Origin: Flavimaricola sp.
GTDB lineage: Bacteria; Pseudomonadota; Alphaproteobacteria; Rhodobacterales; Rhodobacteraceae
Assembly: GCA_029255105.1 (NCBI GenBank)
Contig: JAQWWH010000047.1
Location: 1 to 64,000 of the forward strand
Direction of reading: 5' to 3'
DNA length: 64,000 nt
Shown: piece after piece, positions 16,596 through 26,200 of the stretch
How positions within the stretch are numbered: the first letter of the stretch is position 1
Layout of the letters: each line of letters opens with the position of its first letter
Notes under the pieces: model-generated
Told to the model about the DNA's origin: nothing
Database searches by the model: none
The model's input: only the letters and a program-made list of their open reading frames with translations
Program-made: the position numbers and the translations under genes

Positions 16596-17426
16596 TTGGG
16601 TCAACACGCGGGTCACATCCGCGATGAACTTTCGCAAACCAGAGTGCAAAAGCGAATCGGTCTCGCACGAGTCTCGTTCCAGAACGGAAACAATTTCCTA
16701 AAAGTCATCAAACTGTACGAATTTGATATAACAACGCCAGATCCGCGACCGCGGCTTCGAAAAAAAGACAGCGAGGCGTCGCAATAGCGACAAGCCGTTG
16801 TCAGATTGCTGCCGCAATTGGTCGATGAACGGCAGAATGAACACGGCGTCGCCGTTTTCAGGCAGGTGCGGAACCATCCCGATTTGACCGGCATCCTAGC
16901 TAAGAAGGTCTTCATTATAGAGCATTCGGAAACTTCTATATCCTAATGGATATAATTGTGCCGAAAAGGTCTGCCAAAATGGTGGATAGGTCCGATTTGG
17001 CTTGGCCAGAACATGGCGTTGCGATGTCAGCGACTTTCGTGATCCGGGGCGCGCGAAACGCCAAACCGGCCCGCAGAAATCGATGCTGACACCGTCCCGA
17101 AACAGGGCCTTTGGGGCGGGCATGGCGCCCTGCAGCGGGATACGCCAATTGACGAAAATCGACGGTCGATGGTTACCTATTCTGGCAATAGCAGATGACG
17201 GGCCAGCGCCTTGCACCACTGGGGGTGCCGGTCGGGACACCATCATCGGGTCACCCGCCGGGCATCGACCGTGTTTTTGCAGGCTGTAGCAGCAACCGAA
17301 AGGTTCGACTGCAAAAGGGGGAGGCCAATTTAGAAGGTTACGTTTCAGGCGTCGCGCCTTCGGTGCGGCGTACAGGAAGATTTTGTCGACGAGTATTTTC
17401 AACCCGACTCCAAAAGGGGAAAGCCT
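16596..17426. other. Long gene-free stretch upstream of the polysaccharide operon
   Basis: About 830 bp with visibly lower GC than its neighbours and no convincing gene. A 63-codon plus-strand frame at 16596-16787 ends in TAG and continues in the same frame (residues reading RLLPQLVDERQNEHG) to a TAA at about 16945; this could be a decayed gene with one internal stop. I recognise no family. A minus-strand frame of 168 codons at 16896-17402 is proline- and arginine-rich and looks like a chance frame. The promoter and leader of the polysaccharide operon probably lie here. Confidence 0.55.
16937..16954. promoter_or_regulatory. Perfect TATATCC / GGATATA dyad
   Basis: TATATCC (16937-16943), spacer TAAT, GGATATA (16948-16954): a perfect 18-bp palindrome-like element in an AT-rich patch about 470 bp before the first polysaccharide gene. 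It resembles a transcription-factor operator in size and symmetry; the protein is unknown. Confidence 0.4.
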
Positions 17427-18113
17427 GTGACCATTCAGATTAGGACCGACTACGGCCTGACCGGCCCTTCAATGCAAGCGGACACCGTTCGTGCCTCAAA
17501 ACCAAAGGGCGTCTATCGTCTTGGGTTCAAGAGGCTGTTCGACATTTGTTTTGTTCTGATGATTTCGGTGCCTTCGGTTTTGGTAGTTGCCCTATTGGCC
17601 CTGGTTATTGCGAGAGATGGCCACAACCCGTTTTACAAGCAGGATCGGGTTGGCCGAAACGGCCGCGTTTTCAAGATGTGGAAACTGCGCACGATGGTGC
17701 AGAACGCTGACACGGCGCTTGCCGATCACCTTGAGGCAAACGTCGCCGCGCGGATCGAATGGGATCGCCATCAAAAGCTGGCTTTTGACCCGCGTATCAC
17801 CCCAATCGGTCGTTTTCTTCGCGCAACATCAATTGATGAACTGCCGCAGTTCTTCAATGTCCTCAAGGGCGATATGTCCATTGTCGGACCCCGGCCGATG
17901 ATGACCAACCAACAAAGCCTGTATCCGGGAATTGCCTACTACGAGATGCGTCCTGGCATTACCGGCCTGTGGCAAACCTCGGAGCGTAACTTGACCAGCT
18001 TTTCCGAAAGGGCCGTTTTCGACAACGCCTACTTTGGCGACATGTCGTTCTGGACCGACCTTCGGGTTGTTTGTCGCACGGTCCTGGTCGTGGTTCGGGC
18101 AAACGGGCAATAG
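17427..18113 (+). CDS. Polysaccharide-initiating sugar-phosphate transferase (ExoY/WbaP C-terminal type)
   Basis: 228-residue monotopic phosphoglycosyl transferase that links the first sugar phosphate to undecaprenyl phosphate at the inner membrane. The re-entrant helix is at about residues 30-55 ([22 protein letters not shown]). Catalytic features are [19 protein letters not shown] at about residues 72-90 and [21 protein letters not shown] near residue 135-155, both diagnostic. The length fits the short ExoY-like form with no N-terminal membrane bundle. The start is GTG 17427, with AGGGGA (17415-17420) six bases upstream; no ATG is available nearby. It opens the polysaccharide operon. Confidence 0.94.
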   Translation: MTIQIRTDYGLTGPSMQADTVRASKPKGVYRLGFKRLFDICFVLMISVPSVLVVALLALVIARDGHNPFYKQDRVGRNGRVFKMWKLRTMVQNADTALADHLEANVAARIEWDRHQKLAFDPRITPIGRFLRATSIDELPQFFNVLKGDMSIVGPRPMMTNQQSLYPGIAYYEMRPGITGLWQTSERNLTSFSERAVFDNAYFGDMSFWTDLRVVCRTVLVVVRANGQ

Positions 18114-18240
18114 GCCGCAGTTTCCACCAGCATGCCATCCTTATGCCGCATCACTGTTGCAACCTTTGACGTCGGTGGGTGCCGCAGATTGTGATCCCGT
18201 CGTCCATGAATACCGCCCTTTAGGTCTGCAAGAAAGCTCG

Positions 18241-19674
18241 ATGCCCAACGCGTTTGCCACACTTACGCTGGTCCTTTGGCCACTTTTCTCGGTCTTTCTG
18301 TTTCGAAGGCTGCCGGTAGGGCGTGCGTTGATTGGATGTCTGTTATTGGCCTACCTGTTTCTGCCGACTTATCCGACAGGCTTTGACCTGCCGTTGTTGC
18401 CCCTCTTGGGTAAGGATGTGATCCCGGCCGTCTCTGCACTGATCATCTGTGCGAGCTATTATCGGGACAAGCTGGACATTTTGCCGGCCAGTATCTTGGC
18501 ACGGGGCTTTATCGTGCTGTTCATCCTGTCGCCGGTGGCGACCACGCTGACCAACAGCGACCCGATCCAGTACACCCTCTACCTCCAGCCTGGTATGCGG
18601 ATCCGCGAGGCCGTGCCGCTGATGTTCCAGAACGCATTTCTGGTTCTGCCATTTCTTCTTGCGCGCAGGTTTCTGGCCTCGGCTGGGGATCAGCGCGACA
18701 TGCTTTGGGCCTTGCTGTTTGGAGGGTTGATTTACGCCCTTCCCATGATGGTTGAGGTCGTCCTTAGCCCGCAGCTTAATATCTGGGTCTACGGTTACTT
18801 TCAGCACATTTTCAGCCAGATGGTTCGGGGCGACGCGTACCGTCCGATCGTCTTTCTGAACCACGGCCTGCTGGTCGCGTTCTTTGCTATGACGGCCACT
18901 CTCGCGGCCGCCGCGCTCGCGCGGGCGAGTACGGGCAAGACGCGGGTCCAACTCGTTCTGGCGACGGTGTTCCTGTTTGCGATGCTGGCGCTTTGCCGAT
19001 CTCTTGGGTCGATGATCTACGCGATTGTCCTGCTTCCGGTTGTGATGGTTTTCGCACTGCGGATGCAGCTGATGGTCGCGGTGAGCTTTGCCGTTCTTGT
19101 CCTGGCCTATCCAGTTCTTCGAGGGGCCGAAGCCGTCCCGACCGACCAGATCCTTGCGATCGCCCATGAAATCAGCCCCGAGCGAGAAAATTCCCTGGCA
19201 ATCCGTTTCAACAACGAGGCGGCCTTGCTGGAGCGGGCGAGCGAGCGTCCGGTTTTCGGGTGGGGGATGTGGGCCCGGAACCATATCATCGACCCGACCG
19301 ACGGGCGGATCCTGAGCATTTCGGATGGTCATTGGGTAATCGTCATCGGTGCCTTCGGCTGGCTTGGTTTTGTGGCGAAGTTCGGCCTGCTGACGCTACC
19401 CATCTTCATGCTTTGGACCAAATCGGTCGTGGCCAGACCCCCTTTGATTGGCAGGGACGGGGACGAGACGGCGCCGCTTTCCGTTCCGCTTGAACCTGCG
19501 GCGGTAGTCCTTTCGGTCCTCCTTGGCGTGAACCTGGCGGACCTCATTCCCAACGCGTCGATAACGCCGCTGACCTGGCTGATGGCCGGCGCATTGCTGG
19601 GCTATGCAGAGCACGCACGCCAGTTTGCGCTGCGTCCCCAGCGACCTGCCTTCGCCCTAAGGACAGTCCTGTGA
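18241..19674 (+). CDS. O-antigen polymerase/ligase-like membrane protein (Wzy/WaaL type)
   Basis: 477-residue integral membrane protein with roughly ten hydrophobic segments starting at LTLVLWPLFSVFLF. It has a long hydrophilic loop between late segments (about residues 300-370, containing SPERENSLAIRFNNEAALLERASERPVFGWG). Such a loop with FGWG is typical of Wzy and O-antigen ligase-fold proteins. It likely polymerises repeating units in the periplasm. ATG 18241 was chosen because the first membrane segment starts there; the frame is open to 18034 but overlaps the previous gene. The 3' end overlaps the next gene by four bases. Confidence 0.75.
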   Translation: MPNAFATLTLVLWPLFSVFLFRRLPVGRALIGCLLLAYLFLPTYPTGFDLPLLPLLGKDVIPAVSALIICASYYRDKLDILPASILARGFIVLFILSPVATTLTNSDPIQYTLYLQPGMRIREAVPLMFQNAFLVLPFLLARRFLASAGDQRDMLWALLFGGLIYALPMMVEVVLSPQLNIWVYGYFQHIFSQMVRGDAYRPIVFLNHGLLVAFFAMTATLAAAALARASTGKTRVQLVLATVFLFAMLALCRSLGSMIYAIVLLPVVMVFALRMQLMVAVSFAVLVLAYPVLRGAEAVPTDQILAIAHEISPERENSLAIRFNNEAALLERASERPVFGWGMWARNHIIDPTDGRILSISDGHWVIVIGAFGWLGFVAKFGLLTLPIFMLWTKSVVARPPLIGRDGDETAPLSVPLEPAAVVLSVLLGVNLADLIPNASITPLTWLMAGALLGYAEHARQFALRPQRPAFALRTVL

Positions 19675-21017
19675 CCCGCCCCCGTGTCCTCATCATCGCA
19701 GAGGCGGCAAACCCTGACTGGGTCAGCGTGCCACTGATTGGCTGGCAACTGTCGCGGGCGCTGTCGTCCGTGGCCGATGTGCACCTGGTCACCCAAGTCC
19801 GCAACCGGGATGCGATTCTGGCGACTGGTCTGGTGGAGGGGGTCGATTTTACTGCCATCGACAGTGAAGCCCTGTCGAGGCCCCTTTGGAAACTGGCGAC
19901 CATACTGCGCAGGGGCGAGGGCAAGGGCTGGACGACACTTCAGGCGCTGAACGCGATCAGCTATCCCTACTTTGAGCGGCTGGTGTGGAAACGGTTTGGC
20001 AAGGCGATCAAGGCGGGCGAATACGACGTCGTCCACCGGGTGACGCCCCTTAGCCCGACCCAGTCCGGCGTATTGGCCCGGCGCTGTGCAAGGGCCGGCG
20101 TGCCCTATATCATCGGCCCGCTGAACGGCGGCGTGCCATGGCCGCGTGCCTTTGACGCTGCCCGCAGGGCAGAGCGGGAATGGTTGTCCTACGTGCGTGG
20201 TCTGTACAAGGTGATGCCGGGGCATCGCGGCACATTGCGCCACGCGGCGGCAGTTCTGACCGGGTCCCGACATACGGCGGGCGAACTTCCCGAGGCGCTT
20301 GATCCTAAGGTCATCTGGCTGCCCGAGAACGCCATTGACCCGACCCGATTTGCGAGCAGGCCCCGTTCGGTGACAGGACCCCTTCGCTCCTGCTTCATCG
20401 GTCGCATGGTCCCCTACAAAGGGCCCGACATGCTGCTTGAGGCTGCCGCCCCCTTGCTGCGCGACGGGCGTATGCACCTGGACATGATCGGCGATGGCCC
20501 AATGCTGCTGGGCCTGAGGGAACAGGCCGTTGCACTGGGTATTTCCGAGGCGATCACCTTCCATGGCTGGCTGGCCCATTCGAATGTGGCCGGCGTGGCG
20601 GAGAAGTGCAGCGTCCTGTCCTTCCCCTCGATCCGCGAGTTTGGTGGCGGGGTGGTCCTTGAGGCGATGGCAATGGGCCTGGCCCCGTTGATTGTCGACT
20701 ATGCAGGACCGTCGGAACTGGTTGGCCCGGACACTGGTTTCACCATTCCTCTAGGGTCCCGGACCGCAATCATCCGCGACCTTGCGGCCGAGTTGGAGCG
20801 GTTGACCGAGAACCGCGGGGACGTGGCGGCTACAGGCGCCCGCGCCCGGGCTCGCGTTCTGGCCCATTTCACATGGGCGGCCAAGGCGGCCCAGATCGCA
20901 GAGGTTTATGATTGGGTGCTGGGCCGCAGGGCTGAAAAGCCGAACTTTGATCATATCGCCCTGATGACCACCGAGCCAGTCGACACTGAAAAGGAGCAAC
21001 GGAAAGCGCATGTCTAA
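19671..21017 (+). CDS. Glycosyltransferase, GT4 family (GT-B fold)
   Basis: 448-residue retaining glycosyltransferase. The C-terminal nucleotide-sugar domain has FIGRMVPYKGPDMLLEAA near residue 245 and the EX7E-like PSIREFGGGVVLEAMAMG near residue 320-335. The N-terminal domain carries VHRVTPLSPTQSG (acceptor side). It would add one sugar of the repeat unit on the cytoplasmic face. The start is GTG 19671 overlapping the previous stop (GTGA). Confidence 0.92.
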   Translation: MTRPRVLIIAEAANPDWVSVPLIGWQLSRALSSVADVHLVTQVRNRDAILATGLVEGVDFTAIDSEALSRPLWKLATILRRGEGKGWTTLQALNAISYPYFERLVWKRFGKAIKAGEYDVVHRVTPLSPTQSGVLARRCARAGVPYIIGPLNGGVPWPRAFDAARRAEREWLSYVRGLYKVMPGHRGTLRHAAAVLTGSRHTAGELPEALDPKVIWLPENAIDPTRFASRPRSVTGPLRSCFIGRMVPYKGPDMLLEAAAPLLRDGRMHLDMIGDGPMLLGLREQAVALGISEAITFHGWLAHSNVAGVAEKCSVLSFPSIREFGGGVVLEAMAMGLAPLIVDYAGPSELVGPDTGFTIPLGSRTAIIRDLAAELERLTENRGDVAATGARARARVLAHFTWAAKAAQIAEVYDWVLGRRAEKPNFDHIALMTTEPVDTEKEQRKAHV

Positions 21018-23853
21018 GGGTTTTCGCAGAGGTCTTGTTCAGACGTTGCAGGCTGTCGGTCTGGCTGTGGTCGCGTTTGCGGCAGGGTTGGCAATGTCGA
21101 CGCAGGCTCAGGCCCAAACAGACAAGGACCGCAGTGTCTTTGTCTTTGGCAATAGCCTGGTCCATCACCTGACCGACAGCGACCAGACGACGATGCCCTA
21201 TTGGCTGGCCCGGCTTGCCGATGCTGGCAACCACGGCCTCGCGCTGGATGGGACCTGGGGCTTCATGCGTGACTTTGCCCGTAATCTGCCGCCGACTCCA
21301 AACTGGTCCTTTGACGGTGTCGACCGCGCCTGGCGCAATGACAGTCAGGCTTTTCGGATGATCGGGTTTGATACGGTTGTGATCACTCCCGCCAACTTTA
21401 TCCAGTACCAACCCGCCGATCGGCCCTACGACGGTGACAATCCGTCGGGTGCCAGCCCGTTCGACGCGGCCCTTCGGATCATCGACTGGACGGCAGAGCA
21501 GGCGCCGGGTGCCCGGATCTTTATCTACGAAGGCTGGTCGGACATGGCGCCGATCACCCGTTTCCCGCCAAATGCCCGAGGACTTCGACGGTACCACGCC
21601 CACAATCAGGGCGCGTATAGTGACTGGTATGCTGACTTTGCCGCTATGCTTCAGGACGCCCGGCCGGACCTGTCAATCAATCGCATTCCCTTGGCCTCGA
21701 TCCTGGCGCGGGTGCTGACCGAAACGGCCCTTTCTGATCTGGATGGTGAGGTGTTTTATTCGGACGATGCCCCGCACGGGACTGCCGATCTGTACTTTCT
21801 GACGGCACTGATCAGCTACGCCGCACTTTACGGTGAGGCCCCGCCTGCTGTCGTGGACCTGCCTGACACCCTTTCGCCGGTCCTGCGCGACATCTACCCC
21901 GAGATCGCCGCCCTTGTCTGGTCCGCCTACAGCGGTGCGGTATTGCCGGACGATCAGGCCCGCGTCGTGGTGCCGGAAACCGGGTTGACCAATCCGTCCC
22001 TCGCCATGGGCCTCAACGGCATTGCGGACTGGTCGACGCAGCAACCGTTCATCGACCTTGTAAAATCAGCCCGCCCCTGGGTCGGCCATTTGCCCGGCCA
22101 ATGGGGCGGCTGGGATATGGAGCGGCTTGAGGCCGAAGGGTATCTTGACCCCCAAGGCTGGCCCCGTGCGCTGCCCCCCGGTGTGACGGCGCTGGAAAGC
22201 TTTGTCCTGACAGCGCAGGACCCGGCCAACACCTCTTTGACCGGTCGCTACCTTGTACGCTGGGAGGGGAGCGGTCGTTTGCTGATCGGCGGGCTCGCCC
22301 GCGATATCGACCGGCCGGGTGACAACGAGCTGACGTTCTCGTTTCGCCCGGGCGACGGCTCGGTCTCAATCAGGATCGAAGAGACTGATCCCGCCGATCC
22401 CATTCGTAATATCGTGATGCTCAACGTCGAGCATCTGCCGATGTATGAGGTCGGGGCTGTGTTCAACCCGGCATGGATCGCGCGCATCCGCGACCTGCGG
22501 TCCGTGCGGTTTATGGACTGGATGGATACCAACGGGTCAGAGCAGCAAACCTGGGAGGATCGGCCAAGGATCGGGGATTTCACCTATTTCCGTCGCGGCG
22601 TCCCTGTCGAGGTCATCGTCCAGCTGGCCAACGAGATCGGGGCAGACCCCTGGTTTACCCTGCCCCATATGGCCGACGACGCCTATGTCCGGGCCTTTGC
22701 GACCTACGTTCACGAAAATCTTGATCCTCGCCTACGGACCTATGCCGAATGGTCGAATGAGGTCTGGAATTTCCTCTTTCCCCAGGCCACCTGGGCACGG
22801 CTTCAGGCCGAGGACCGCTGGGCCGAACAGGCACAGGACGGGGGCTGGATGCAGTTCGCGGGTCTACGCGCGGCCCAGGTCGCCGATATCTGGACCGAGG
22901 TCTATGGAGAGGACGCCCCGGACCGCCTGGTCCGCGTTATTGCGACCCATACCGGCTGGCTGGGATTGGAAGAAACACTTTTGATGGCACCCTTGGTTCA
23001 GGCAGAAGGCCTGCCTGCCCCGGTTACCTCGTTCGATGCCTATGCCGTCACCGGCTACTTTGGCTATGATCTCGGCGAGGATGCGTTTGCCGCCCAACTG
23101 CTTGGCTGGATCGAAGACGGGACAGCGACGCAAAGGTCGGTGGAGGCATTGCGCGAAGGGTCTCTGGCCGAACTGACAGGTCAGCTTTGGCCCCACCATG
23201 CCCGGGTCGCGGCCGAAAATGGGCTTACCTTGCTGATGTACGAGGGCGGGACGCATATCGTCGGGACCGGTGCGGTGACCGAGGATGACAGGCTGACCGC
23301 CTTCTATACCGGGCTGAATTACAGCCCCGAGATTGCCGCGATCTATGCCGAACTGATCACGGAATGGACGGCGCAGGGGGGCGAGATGTTCAACGCCTTT
23401 GTCGACGTTTCTGTCGCATCGCGCTGGGGCAGTTGGGGGTCGTTGCGTCACTTGGATGACGTCAATGCGCGTTGGGAAACCCTTGCCGCCTTCAATGCTG
23501 TTCCGCATGGCGGGCTGCGTGCTGAAGGGGCCTTTGAACATGGCGTCCTGCGCGTCGGTGGCGCGGCCGCCGACCGGCTGGAAGGCACTGTCGAAGAAGA
23601 CATCCTGCTGGGTGGGTCTGGCGATGATACCCTTGTCTCGTTCGGCGGGGCGGACAGGTTGAATGGTGGCGCAGGGTCTGACCTGGCTGTCTTGCCGGGC
23701 CGGGCAGAGGACTATGCAATGGCCTTTCCGGGCACCGGCCTGCTGCTGATCGGCCCCAAGGGCACCCTGCATCTTAACGACATTGAAGCGATTGAGTTTG
23801 CCGCAACACCCGGGGTCATTTTGCCCCTGACCATTCCCGAATTGGTCCAATGA
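21010..23853 (+). CDS. Secreted SGNH-like / glycoside-hydrolase-like protein with RTX-type C-terminus
   Basis: 947-residue exported protein. A signal peptide ends at AQA-Q (residues 33-36). Residues about 40-300 look like an SGNH hydrolase: GNSLV with Ser49 and a late SDDAPHG with Asp253 and His256. Residues about 480-830 resemble a clan-A TIM-barrel glycosidase: candidate acid/base Glu584 in EWSNEVWN and candidate nucleophile Glu745 in MYEGG. The end has two RTX-like nonapeptides, GGSGDDTLV at 868 and GGAGSDLAV at 886, suggesting calcium binding and type I secretion or a relic of it. I infer editing or cleavage of the polysaccharide (deacylation plus hydrolysis). The domain calls come from motifs only. 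It overlaps its upstream neighbour by eight bases and its downstream neighbour by four. Confidence 0.75.
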   Translation: MSKGFRRGLVQTLQAVGLAVVAFAAGLAMSTQAQAQTDKDRSVFVFGNSLVHHLTDSDQTTMPYWLARLADAGNHGLALDGTWGFMRDFARNLPPTPNWSFDGVDRAWRNDSQAFRMIGFDTVVITPANFIQYQPADRPYDGDNPSGASPFDAALRIIDWTAEQAPGARIFIYEGWSDMAPITRFPPNARGLRRYHAHNQGAYSDWYADFAAMLQDARPDLSINRIPLASILARVLTETALSDLDGEVFYSDDAPHGTADLYFLTALISYAALYGEAPPAVVDLPDTLSPVLRDIYPEIAALVWSAYSGAVLPDDQARVVVPETGLTNPSLAMGLNGIADWSTQQPFIDLVKSARPWVGHLPGQWGGWDMERLEAEGYLDPQGWPRALPPGVTALESFVLTAQDPANTSLTGRYLVRWEGSGRLLIGGLARDIDRPGDNELTFSFRPGDGSVSIRIEETDPADPIRNIVMLNVEHLPMYEVGAVFNPAWIARIRDLRSVRFMDWMDTNGSEQQTWEDRPRIGDFTYFRRGVPVEVIVQLANEIGADPWFTLPHMADDAYVRAFATYVHENLDPRLRTYAEWSNEVWNFLFPQATWARLQAEDRWAEQAQDGGWMQFAGLRAAQVADIWTEVYGEDAPDRLVRVIATHTGWLGLEETLLMAPLVQAEGLPAPVTSFDAYAVTGYFGYDLGEDAFAAQLLGWIEDGTATQRSVEALREGSLAELTGQLWPHHARVAAENGLTLLMYEGGTHIVGTGAVTEDDRLTAFYTGLNYSPEIAAIYAELITEWTAQGGEMFNAFVDVSVASRWGSWGSLRHLDDVNARWETLAAFNAVPHGGLRAEGAFEHGVLRVGGAAADRLEGTVEEDILLGGSGDDTLVSFGGADRLNGGAGSDLAVLPGRAEDYAMAFPGTGLLLIGPKGTLHLNDIEAIEFAATPGVILPLTIPELVQ

Positions 23854-24755
23854 CCCAATTGCGCCACGACATTTATCGAGGCCAGTCCCCTGATGCCGAT
23901 CCCGCGCCAAGGACAGAGGTTGAAGGCAGGCTGAGCGTCATCATTCCGGCCAGCAATGAAGAGAAGCTGATTGGCAGCTGCCTTCAGGCGCTGGCGCAAT
24001 CGGCCCCGGTCGCTGTGCCGGTTGACGTGATCGTCGTGGCAAACGGCTGCAAGGACGCGACTGTCGCGCGGACCGAAGCGATGCGCCCCTTCTTCGGTGC
24101 AAAGGGTTGGTCTCTGATCATTCTGGACCTTCCAGAGGGGGGCAAACCGGCGGCTCTGAACGCGGGTGATGACGTTGCACAACCTGCTTCGATGCGGGTC
24201 TACCTCGACGCCGATGTGACGGTCAGTCCGGGCCTCATGTCGGCGCTTGTCCGGACCCTCGACACCCGCGCCCCGGCCTATGCTAGCGGTCGGGTCAACA
24301 TCCAAGGCGGTCCCGGCTCAGTCAGCCGAGCCTATGCCCGGCTTTGGCGAAACGTGCCGTTCATGCGGACCACTGTTCCCGGCTGCGGTCTGTTTGCGGT
24401 CAATGCAGCGGGCCGCGCCCGTTGGGACACCTTTCCGAGCATCATTTCCGACGACATTTTTGTCCGCCTTCAATTCACCCCGGCAGAGCGGAATGGGGTT
24501 GAGCCGTCTTACGACTGGCCGATTGCTGATGGCTTTGGCCGTCTGGTCAAGGTCCGGCGGAGACAGGACGCGGGGGTGGCCGAGATTGCCAAGCGCTATC
24601 CGCAAAGTGCCGCGAACGAGGACAAGGCATCGCTGGGCCTGACAGGCGCCCTGAAGCTGGCCGTCCGCGATCCGATCGGGTTCGGCGTCTATGCGGCTGT
24701 CGGGCTGGCTGTTCGTATGGGACACCAAAGCGCTGAATGGAGCCGGGGACGATGA
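23850..24755 (+). CDS. Glycosyltransferase, GT2 family
   Basis: 301-residue GT-A-fold inverting glycosyltransferase. SVIIPASNEEKLIG near residue 30 is the nucleotide-binding start and YLDADVTVSPGLM near residue 115 holds the metal-binding DXD-like DAD. GGKPAALNAG is also typical of GT2. A late SDDIFVRL corresponds to the catalytic-base region. It probably adds a sugar to the lipid-linked repeat. Both ends overlap neighbours by ATGA. Confidence 0.9.
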   Translation: MTQLRHDIYRGQSPDADPAPRTEVEGRLSVIIPASNEEKLIGSCLQALAQSAPVAVPVDVIVVANGCKDATVARTEAMRPFFGAKGWSLIILDLPEGGKPAALNAGDDVAQPASMRVYLDADVTVSPGLMSALVRTLDTRAPAYASGRVNIQGGPGSVSRAYARLWRNVPFMRTTVPGCGLFAVNAAGRARWDTFPSIISDDIFVRLQFTPAERNGVEPSYDWPIADGFGRLVKVRRRQDAGVAEIAKRYPQSAANEDKASLGLTGALKLAVRDPIGFGVYAAVGLAVRMGHQSAEWSRGR

Positions 24756-26122
24756 CCGTGGGTGCAGTCCGTTTCCTACAGGGTGGGAGCCTGATGCAGA
24801 GGGCCTTCCGGTCCTCGGCCTTTACCATGGCTGGCTTTGCCGGAAGCCAGATCCTGAGGCTGGGGTCGAACCTGATCCTGACGAGGCTTCTGTTTCCTGA
24901 GGCCTTTGGTCTTATGGCGATGGTCTCCGTCTTTTTGATGGGTCTGAACATGTTTTCCGACGTCGGCGTCGGGCCGGCCATCATGCAGTCCAAGCGGGGG
25001 GATGACCGGGATTTCCTCAATACTGCCTGGACCATCCAGATCATGCGAGGCGTCCTGCTTTACATCGTTGCCTGTGCCCTGGCCTGGCCGATTGCCCAGT
25101 ATTTTGGAGAGCCTGATCTGACCCTTTTTCTGCCTGTGGCTGCGGTGACGCTGGTGGTTCAGGGACTTTATCCCACAAGGCTCGAGACGGCCAACCGACA
25201 TTTGCAAGCAGGGCGGGTGACGCTGATCGAGCTTGCATCACAGGTCGTCAGCATCGCAACCGCGCTCTACCTAGCCTGGCTTCTTCAGTCTGTCTGGGCC
25301 CTTGTCATCAGCGGGATCGTGTCGACGCTTTGTCAGCTTTTGCTGCTAAACCTTTTCCTTCCCGGTCAGCGCAACCGGTTGAATTGGGAGCCCGCCGCGG
25401 CGCAAGAGCTTATCAGCTTTGGCAAGTGGATCTTCCTGTCGACGGTCTGCGGTTTTGTCATAGGGCAGGCCGACAAGGTGGTCATTGGCGGCTACCTCAG
25501 CACCTATGACTTCGGCATCTACAACATCGGCTATGTGCTGGCCGCGCTGCCTTTGACGCTTGGGCTCATCGTGACCCGCCGGGTTCTGATCCCGATCTAC
25601 CGCGACAGCCCACCGACCGAGAGCCGCGAGAATTTTCTGCGCTTGCGGCGGATGCGGGTCCTTGCCTCGGCGGCATTGCTGGGGGGGGCTGCCCTAATGG
25701 CCTTTGGTGGGGTCTGGCTGATCGACCTGATGTACGACAGCCGGTATCAACTGGCCGGGGGCATCGTTGTTCTTGTTTCAGTCAGCCAGATGCCGGCCCT
25801 GATTGTGATCACATATGATCAAGCCGCTCTGGCGGTAGGGGAATCGCGTCGCTACTTCTTTCTTGCTGTGACACGGGCGATCCTGATCCTCACGGGTATG
25901 GTCTTTGGCCTGATGTTTGCGGGGCTGCCGGGCGCCCTCGCAGGGCAAGGTCTGGCCCTGATCCTGGCCTATCCAGCTGTGATCTGGCTCGCGCGGGGCG
26001 TGGGGGCCTGGGACCCTCTGCATGACCTTGGCTTTTTTGGTCTGGCTGTCGGGCTGGGCGGACTTGCCCTTTGGGTCAACTGGCCCGCCATTGCCCGGCT
26101 TGCCACCCTTGTCGGGGGCTAG
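24752..26122 (+). CDS. Polysaccharide flippase (Wzx/PST type, MOP superfamily)
   Basis: 456-residue protein with twelve or more hydrophobic segments, moving the lipid-linked repeat across the inner membrane. N-terminal FTMAGFAGSQILRLGSNLILTRLLFPEAFGLMAM is the characteristic start of the Wzx/polysaccharide-biosynthesis family. GQADKVVIGGYLSTYDFGIYNIGYVLA in the middle is equally diagnostic. I chose ATG 24752 from the ATGA overlap; an ATG at 24737 is in frame but less likely. A 78-bp gap follows before the polyketide synthase, the only gap over ten bases between 19671 and 38857. Confidence 0.92.
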   Translation: MTVGAVRFLQGGSLMQRAFRSSAFTMAGFAGSQILRLGSNLILTRLLFPEAFGLMAMVSVFLMGLNMFSDVGVGPAIMQSKRGDDRDFLNTAWTIQIMRGVLLYIVACALAWPIAQYFGEPDLTLFLPVAAVTLVVQGLYPTRLETANRHLQAGRVTLIELASQVVSIATALYLAWLLQSVWALVISGIVSTLCQLLLLNLFLPGQRNRLNWEPAAAQELISFGKWIFLSTVCGFVIGQADKVVIGGYLSTYDFGIYNIGYVLAALPLTLGLIVTRRVLIPIYRDSPPTESRENFLRLRRMRVLASAALLGGAALMAFGGVWLIDLMYDSRYQLAGGIVVLVSVSQMPALIVITYDQAALAVGESRRYFFLAVTRAILILTGMVFGLMFAGLPGALAGQGLALILAYPAVIWLARGVGAWDPLHDLGFFGLAVGLGGLALWVNWPAIARLATLVGG

Positions 26123-26200
26123 GGCTGACGGAATCGCCGCAAAATAACCGTATTTCTAGGAGAAAAATGAAGATCTGAAGTGGGCCATCGGAACCATATT

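Noticed and set aside
16596-16945. Possible small decayed gene upstream of the polysaccharide operon
   Set aside because: Protein-like text (RLLPQLVDERQNEHG) with one internal TAG is suggestive, but I cannot match it to any family, so it is noted inside the gap entry only.
16896-17402. Minus-strand open frame of 168 codons in the gene-free stretch
   Set aside because: Composition is proline- and arginine-rich with no recognisable motif and no ribosome-binding site; probably chance.
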